Shown here piece after piece: positions 59,391 through 64,000 of a stretch of DNA of 64,000 nt. Source of the stretch: Peptoniphilus_A sp001811425. GTDB lineage: Bacteria > Bacillota > Clostridia > Tissierellales > Peptoniphilaceae. The position numbers were made by a program, and so were the translations under genes. A model generated the notes under the pieces. That model did no database searches. It saw nothing but the letters and a program-made list of their open reading frames with translations, and had not been told where the DNA came from. Where the stretch lies: contig NZ_KV804709.1 of assembly GCF_001811425.1 (NCBI RefSeq), positions 72,107 to 136,106 of the forward strand, in the 5' to 3' direction. Positions within the stretch are counted from its first letter, which is position 1, and the number at the start of each line of letters is the position of its first letter.

Positions 59391-60228
59391 AAAAACAGGA
59401 CTAGGAAGAGGAATTGGAAATTTCTTATCATCTAGCGAAAAAATAAGAGAAGTTATAGAAGAAGAGACTTCAAAACTAATGGAGGTTGACCTAGCTGACA
59501 TTGTTCCAAATGAAGATCAGCCAAGAAAAAATTTTGACAAAGATGAGTTAAATGATTTATCAAAATCCATTGAAAAATATGGAGTAATTCAACCACTACT
59601 TCTCAAGAAAAAGGATGAAAAGTACGAGATTATAGCTGGAGAAAGACGATATAGAGCTGCAATAGAGGCAGGACTTACAAGCGTTCCTGCTATTGTAAAA
59701 GATGTATCTGATGAAATTTCAAGCAGAATTGCAATTATAGAAAACATTCAAAGAAAAGATTTAAATCCAGTAGAAGAAGCCATGAGCTACAAACACCTTT
59801 TGGATTCACAAGATTTGACACAAAAGGAACTTGCAGATGAAATTGGCAAGAGTAGACAATATATTGGAAACACCATTAGACTTTTAAAGCTTGACCCAAG
59901 AGTTTTAAAACTACTGGAAGAAGAAAAAATCAGCACATCTCATGGAAAAAATTTGCTATCTATTAAAGATGGCGACAAACAGTACAAGGAAGCTATGAAA
60001 ATTATCAAACACTCCCTTCCTGTTAACGACAATAGTGCAAACACAAGGGCTGATAAGAGAGAGGTTGCGGATATTTTCATGGAAGACCTAAGAAATGAAA
60101 TTGAGAGAACACTTGGGACTAAGGTAAGTATCAAAAAAAGAGGAAAAATCGGAAAGATTGAGATTGAATATTATGGTGATGAAGACTTATCAAGGATTGC
60201 AGATTATATTTTACAGAGGGCTTTGTGA
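59383..60228 (+). CDS. parB: chromosome partitioning protein ParB/Spo0J
   Basis: 281 residues. CTP-dependent DNA-sliding clamp that loads at parS. ParB/Srx N-terminal domain with QPRKNF and the CTP-site GERRYRAA, then ENIQRKDLNPVEEA, central HTH (QKELADEIGKSRQYIGNTIRLLKL), and C-terminal dimerisation region. The HTH reads SRQYIGN where B. subtilis Spo0J has SRPHIAN, so site preference may differ. Confidence 0.94.
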   Translation: MAKKTGLGRGIGNFLSSSEKIREVIEEETSKLMEVDLADIVPNEDQPRKNFDKDELNDLSKSIEKYGVIQPLLLKKKDEKYEIIAGERRYRAAIEAGLTSVPAIVKDVSDEISSRIAIIENIQRKDLNPVEEAMSYKHLLDSQDLTQKELADEIGKSRQYIGNTIRLLKLDPRVLKLLEEEKISTSHGKNLLSIKDGDKQYKEAMKIIKHSLPVNDNSANTRADKREVADIFMEDLRNEIERTLGTKVSIKKRGKIGKIEIEYYGDEDLSRIADYILQRAL

Positions 60229-60231
60229 CAT

Positions 60232-61122
60232 ATGAAGAGATTTTATACAACATATTTAGTATCAACCTTTTCAGATAGGGCCTTTATGGGAAATTCAACA
60301 GGAGTTGTAATTGACGACGGGAGACTCACTGATCTCGACATGGAAAATATTGCCAAAGACATAAATCAATCGGTAATTGTCTTTGTAAGAGAACTGGATA
60401 GAGACCGTTATTTGACAAGGTTTTTTACTCCTTATGGAGAAATTAACTTGTGTGGACACGCTACAGTTGCAACTTTTTATGCTCTAGCGGAAAATGAATA
60501 TATTAAAAGTGAAGATGAAGGTATAAAGAAAATTATTCAACACACAAAAATTGGAAAGATTCCAGTTGAACTTGAATATAAGGATGGAAAAATTCAAAAT
60601 GTCTACATGAATTTAGATGTTCTCTTAGAAGAAAAATTTGAGGACCAAGATAGAATTCTAAAGATTCTAAATTTAAAGAAGGACGATATTGGACTTGAAA
60701 TCTGCGAAAACTTGACTATGGAAAAAATTTCAACAGGAACTTGCGACATTCTAGTGCCTGTTAAAGATGAAAGAGCCCTATCTTCAATCGTCCTCGATAA
60801 GAAAGAGGCACTAAAAATTTCAGAGGAGGAAAAAATAATTTCTATTCACGCCTTTACAACAAAGGATGGAAAAGAAATTAAACAGAGAACTTTTTCTCCA
60901 ATAATTGGTGAAGACGAAGAGTTTGGAAGTGGCACATCAACTGCTGCAACCATGTATTATTTAAGTTCAAATAAAATCACTGAAGAAAAGAGTTTAACAG
61001 CGATACAGGGCGATTACATTGGCAGAATTTCCAAGGTCTACACAAGTATAGCTGATAGAGAGAATAGAGTTCGCGTCGGGGGAAGAGCTTACGTATTTAT
61101 GAATGGAGTTTTATATATATAA
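60232..61122 (+). CDS. PhzF-family protein lacking the catalytic glutamate
   Basis: 296 residues, diaminopimelate-epimerase-like fold. Family features: FSDRAFMGNSTGVV, RFFTPYGEINLCGHATVAT, GSGTSTAATMYYL near the C-terminal half. In active PhzF isomerases the segment NxSET carries the catalytic Glu; here it is NQSVIVFV, with V48 at that position. It is therefore probably not a classical PhzF isomerase. Natural substrate unknown. It follows parB by 3 bases and overlaps the next gene by one base (TAATG), so it is in the parAB transcript by position. Confidence 0.85.
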   Translation: MKRFYTTYLVSTFSDRAFMGNSTGVVIDDGRLTDLDMENIAKDINQSVIVFVRELDRDRYLTRFFTPYGEINLCGHATVATFYALAENEYIKSEDEGIKKIIQHTKIGKIPVELEYKDGKIQNVYMNLDVLLEEKFEDQDRILKILNLKKDDIGLEICENLTMEKISTGTCDILVPVKDERALSSIVLDKKEALKISEEEKIISIHAFTTKDGKEIKQRTFSPIIGEDEEFGSGTSTAATMYYLSSNKITEEKSLTAIQGDYIGRISKVYTSIADRENRVRVGGRAYVFMNGVLYI

Positions 61123-61538
61123 TGGCGAGAAAAGGAAGAAAATCAAATAAATCAAAAATTGTTCTCTTCATATTTTTTGTGGTGATTATGTTTTTTGGGG
61201 TGAGCCTAGTATCATCGCGAAATAAAATAGTTGATATCAATCCAAAAGATGTAGATTATATCGAAATAATCGGATTTAAGACAGACAATATGAAGACAAT
61301 AAAGGAAGAAAAAACTGTAAATAAAATAGTAAAAGATTTAAATAGTTTGAGAGGAAAACAAGCAAACAAGGACACTAATGCTGAGATTGCAAACTATATA
61401 AATGTCTACTTTACAAGCGGCAACAAGATCTCCTTTGTGAAGACTGGACTTACTATTAGAGTAAACAATATTTATTACAATATCAGTTCAAAAGATTCCA
61501 AAATGATTGATAATATTATAGAAAAATATGGAAGATAA
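61122..61538 (+). CDS. small membrane-anchored protein of unknown function
   Basis: 138 residues. Basic N-terminus (MARKGRKSNKSK), one membrane helix (about 13-31, IVLFIFFVVIMFFGVSLV), then a predicted external domain of about 100 residues with strands alternating with Lys/Asp turns (DYIEIIGFKTDN, YINVYFTSGNKISF, LTIRVNNIYYNISS). No family recognised. It is the last gene of the parA-parB-phzF run, followed by a terminator. Confidence 0.65.
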   Translation: MARKGRKSNKSKIVLFIFFVVIMFFGVSLVSSRNKIVDINPKDVDYIEIIGFKTDNMKTIKEEKTVNKIVKDLNSLRGKQANKDTNAEIANYINVYFTSGNKISFVKTGLTIRVNNIYYNISSKDSKMIDNIIEKYGR

Positions 61539-61570
61539 AAAAAGCTGGCTTTTATAAGTCAGCTTTTTTC
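61539..61570 (+). terminator. terminator after the parAB-containing run
   Basis: AAAAAAAGCTG and CAGCTTTTTT pair across a short loop, with a T-run at the end. Confidence 0.85.
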
Positions 61571-61578
61571 ATAAAAAT

Positions 61579-61653
61579 GGAGCTGATAGGCGGATTTGAA
61601 CCGCCGACCTATTGATTACGAATCAATTGCTCTACCAACTGAGCCATATCAGC
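61579..61653 (-). tRNA. tRNA-Thr (anticodon CGT)
   Basis: 75 nt on the minus strand: acceptor GCTGATA/TATCAGC, D-stem GCTC/GAGC, anticodon stem ATTGA/TCAAT with loop TTCGTAA (anticodon CGT, reads ACG), T-arm GGCGG-TTCAAAT-CCGCC, discriminator T, encoded CCA. Confidence 0.96.
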
Positions 61654-61741
61654 AAAGATTAAAATAATTATAGCACTTATTGGAAAAAAGTTAAATTGCA
61701 AAAAACTCTCTCATTAATGATATAATAAGAATGGTGATTAA

Positions 61742-63229
61742 ATGAAATACATAATGGCATTCGATGCAGGTACAACATCTGCAAGAACTATAATTTTTGA
61801 TAAAAAAGGAAATCCAGTATCAGTTGCACAAAAAGAATTAATTAAACACTTTCCAAAGCCTGGCTATGTTGAAGAAGAAGCAGAAGACCTTTGGTCAAAG
61901 CAAATTGGTACTGCAGTGGAAGCTATGTCTCGCAAGGGAATAGACCCAAAGGATATTGCTGCCATAGGCATAACAAACCAAAGAGAGACTACAATTGTTT
62001 GGAACAAAAAGACTATGGAGCCAGTCTACAACGCCATAGTTTGGCAATGTAAGAGGACTTCAAAATATTGCGAAGAGTTAAAAGAAAAGGGTCTTGAAGA
62101 AAAAATAAAAGAAAAGACAGGCCTTGTAATAGACCCCTATTTTTCTGCCACAAAAATCAGATGGATTCTTGAAAATGTAGAAGGCGCAAGGGAAATGGCA
62201 GAGAGAGGAGAACTATTGTTCGGAACAGTAGAGACTTATCTCATCTATAAACTCACAGACGGAGAAGTTCACATAACTGACTACACAAATGCTTCAAGAA
62301 CCATGTTGTTTAACATAAAAGAAAAGAAGTGGGACGACGAACTTTTAGAAATTTTTGATATACCTAAGTCCATGCTGCCAGAAATAAAAAATTCAAGCGA
62401 AATCTATGGCAAGAGCAAGTCAAAATATTTGGGCTGCGAAATACCAATTGCAGCGGCAATAGGCGACCAACAGTCATCACTTTTTGGCACAGCCTCCTTT
62501 GAAAAGGGAATGGCAAAATCCACTTTTGGAACGGGTGCCTTCATACTCATGAATACTGGCGACCAGCTCATAAGGTCACAAAATGGACTTGTATCTACTA
62601 TTGCTTGGTCCATAAATGGCGAGGTAAAATATGCCCTTGAAGGCTCAATTTTTGAAGCAGGCTCTTGCATTAATTTCTTGAGGGATAACTTAAGAATACT
62701 TGACCAAGCAGATGACTCAGAATACATGGCGAGCAAGGTAAAAGACACTAACGACTGCTACTTTATACCAGCCTTTACAGGTTTAGGCGCTCCCTATTGG
62801 GACCAATACGCCAGGGGATCTATAGTTGGTCTCACAGGCTCAGTCAATAAATATCACATAATAAGGGCAGCCTTGGAGTCAATAGCATACCTAAGCTGCG
62901 ATGTAGTGGAAGCCATGCAAGAAGATTCAAAGACAAAAATAAAATCACTAAAAGTTGACGGTGGCGTCAGCAAAAATAATTTCTTGATGCAATTTTTATC
63001 AGACATTCTTGGAGTTGAAGTTACAAGACCAAAGGTGGTGGAACTTACAGCCCTTGGCGCTTGCTATATGGCAGGTCTTGCAGTTGGATTTTGGAAAAAT
63101 ATTGACGAAATTAGAGAATACAATGAAATAGAAAAATATTTTGAGCCAAAAATGGAAGAGGAAGAAAGAAATAAAAAAATGAAGAGATGGCACGAAGCCG
63201 TAAAGTATTCCATGAATTGGGCAAAATAA
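61742..63229 (+). CDS. glpK: glycerol kinase
   Basis: 495 residues. Phosphorylates glycerol to glycerol-3-phosphate in the cytoplasm. FGGY-kinase motifs: MAFDAGTTSARTIIFD (phosphate 1; Ala where Gln is usual in DQGTTS), GITNQRETTIVWNKKT, the FGGY region KSTFGTGAFILMNTG, and DGGVSKNNFLMQFLSDILG. A -10 TATAAT is at 61721. It stands alone: neither glpF nor glpD is adjacent. Confidence 0.95.
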   Translation: MKYIMAFDAGTTSARTIIFDKKGNPVSVAQKELIKHFPKPGYVEEEAEDLWSKQIGTAVEAMSRKGIDPKDIAAIGITNQRETTIVWNKKTMEPVYNAIVWQCKRTSKYCEELKEKGLEEKIKEKTGLVIDPYFSATKIRWILENVEGAREMAERGELLFGTVETYLIYKLTDGEVHITDYTNASRTMLFNIKEKKWDDELLEIFDIPKSMLPEIKNSSEIYGKSKSKYLGCEIPIAAAIGDQQSSLFGTASFEKGMAKSTFGTGAFILMNTGDQLIRSQNGLVSTIAWSINGEVKYALEGSIFEAGSCINFLRDNLRILDQADDSEYMASKVKDTNDCYFIPAFTGLGAPYWDQYARGSIVGLTGSVNKYHIIRAALESIAYLSCDVVEAMQEDSKTKIKSLKVDGGVSKNNFLMQFLSDILGVEVTRPKVVELTALGACYMAGLAVGFWKNIDEIREYNEIEKYFEPKMEEEERNKKMKRWHEAVKYSMNWAK

Positions 63230-63241
63230 ATAGAAAAGAAG

Positions 63242-63280
63242 AAGGAGACCAAAGCCAAATAGACTAGGTCTCCTTTAAAT
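63242..63280 (+). terminator. terminator of glpK
   Basis: AAGGAGACC (63242-63250) with GGTCTCCTT (63267-63275), perfect 9-bp stem, 16-base loop, then a short T/A-rich tail. Converges with the minus-strand permease gene. Confidence 0.8.
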
Positions 63281-63285
63281 TTAAT

Positions 63286-64000
63286 TTATTTTAAATTATC
63301 GATTATGTTATCACGAGATAGCTCTCTCATGCCACTTTTTTGTGCTAAGAGTAAACCAATTATTGTTACAATAAAAATAAATAACAAAGGCATATAATTT
63401 ATATTAATTAAAATTTCTCTAATAGCAAAATTTACTTCATAAGGACTTCTTTTTGCTCTTGCAAAAACTGATAAGGCAAATACAAATGCATAAATAGCAA
63501 GAATTCTTGTAATTAAAAATTTTAGCTCATTATTTATCATTTTTCTAATTTGCGAATCAGTCATACCTGCAGTGGAAAGAAGATTAAATTCTTTTTTTCT
63601 AGCTCGCAAATTTCCATGAAAAGAATTATAGGCGTTGGATAGGGCAATAATTAAGAAGATTATTTGAATTCCAAAACTTAATAGATTTTCATTTCGGCTT
63701 TGCTCAGAGTCTATAGCTTTTCTTGTGATATCAGAAAAGATTGAATAATCTGATTTTTGAAAATATGATGTGATTATTTTTATTGCATCTTCAGAAACAT
63801 CTTTTAAATTTTCCTTTGCTTTTATTTTTACAATAAATTTATTTGCAGGATTAGCTGGATCGTTTCCATATTTTTTTATAAACTCATCAAAAGAATTTTC
63901 ATTTGTGATAATATAAATTCCAAGTCCTAGATGCTCTTCTAAATTGTAAGGGAATTTTTTTATATTAGCTAAATTATTAATATTAATAATTTTTCCACCA
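63286..64000 (-). CDS. FtsX-type ABC transporter permease, C-terminal part only
   Basis: An ATG exists at 63609, but the frame is open to the window edge and the upstream residues read as protein (for example FPYNLEEHLGIYIITNENSF, LLSFGIQIIFLIIALSNAYN), so the gene continues beyond 64000. About 238 residues visible: an external domain, then a membrane helix, the coupling segment ARKKEFNLLSTAGMTDSQIRKMI typical of FtsX/MacB-like permeases, and two more helices (about 140-160 and 180-200 of the visible part). Its ATP-binding partner is expected outside the window. Antimicrobial-peptide export/sensing (BceB-like) permeases have this C-terminal look, but the fragment is too short to decide. Confidence 0.8.
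   Translation of the reverse strand, partial: GGKIININNLANIKKFPYNLEEHLGLGIYIITNENSFDEFIKKYGNDPANPANKFIVKIKAKENLKDVSEDAIKIITSYFQKSDYSIFSDITRKAIDSEQSRNENLLSFGIQIIFLIIALSNAYNSFHGNLRARKKEFNLLSTAGMTDSQIRKMINNELKFLITRILAIYAFVFALSVFARAKRSPYEVNFAIREILININYMPLLFIFIVTIIGLLLAQKSGMRELSRDNIIDNLK

Overview
The window looks like chromosomal DNA of a low-GC Gram-positive anaerobe (Bacillota), most like Tissierellia/Peptoniphilaceae (the Peptoniphilus/Parvimonas/Anaerococcus group). The basis is A+T-rich sequence with strong AGGAGG ribosome sites, a classical Firmicutes origin (dnaA-dnaN-yaaA-recF-gyrB-gyrA on one side, rpmH-rnpA-yidD-yidC-jag-mnmE-mnmG-rsmG-parA-parB on the other), S-layer-homology (SLH) surface proteins, and an AGCS transporter paired with glutaminase. 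The genus is inferred; no 16S gene is present.

Layout. 0-4.3 kb: tail of a WalRK accessory operon (walH cut by the window edge, walI, walJ), then surE, a tiny membrane peptide and a small lipoprotein. 4.5-18.1 kb: two adjacent giant secreted repeat proteins on the minus strand. The downstream one ends in an SLH anchor that is broken by a one-base frameshift near 5,205. The upstream one has no anchor. 18.1-18.8 kb: a 646-bp divergent intergenic region with several promoters, a dyad and tandem repeats. 18.8-26.3 kb: lipoprotein, class I ribonucleotide reductase nrdAB, ftsH. 26.4-32.2 kb: SLH-anchored C69 dipeptidase (minus), msrAB, glutaminase plus AGCS symporter. 32.3-36.1 kb: esterase, mgtE behind a leader with a small ORF and a terminator/antiterminator-like fold, a stand-alone structured RNA on the minus strand, and a membrane protein. 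36.1-38.5 kb: glucosaminidase and a folate operon (folE, HD protein, folB-folK fusion). 38.7-41.3 kb: D,D-carboxypeptidase, tRNA-Arg(CCT), two small conserved proteins and a DnaA-box cluster.

41.3-60.2 kb is the origin region. oriC lies between dnaA and rpmH (about 51.7-52.1 kb), with a second small DnaA-box group between dnaA and dnaN, so the origin is bipartite as in Bacillus subtilis. Genes to the left run on the minus strand and genes to the right on the plus strand, co-directional with replication. Behind gyrA sits a SpoIIA/RsbVW-like sigma-factor module (STAS protein, anti-sigma kinase-like protein, SigB/F-type sigma) followed by a PsiE-like membrane protein with a CorC-type C-terminal domain. 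Between rsmG and parA are three evenly spaced palindromes that could be a divergent parS cluster. 60.2-64 kb: PhzF-like protein, small membrane-anchored protein, tRNA-Thr(CGT), glpK, and the C-terminal part of an FtsX-type ABC permease cut by the window edge.

The most interesting items are the mgtE leader, the orphan RNA at 35.1-35.3 kb, the palindrome triplet before parAB, the DnaA-box cluster 10 kb from oriC, the promoter/dyad/repeat region at 18.4-18.6 kb, the frameshifted giant adhesin with its unanchored sister, and the glutaminase whose best-placed start codon is AUA. All calls are from reading the sequence; no database search was run.
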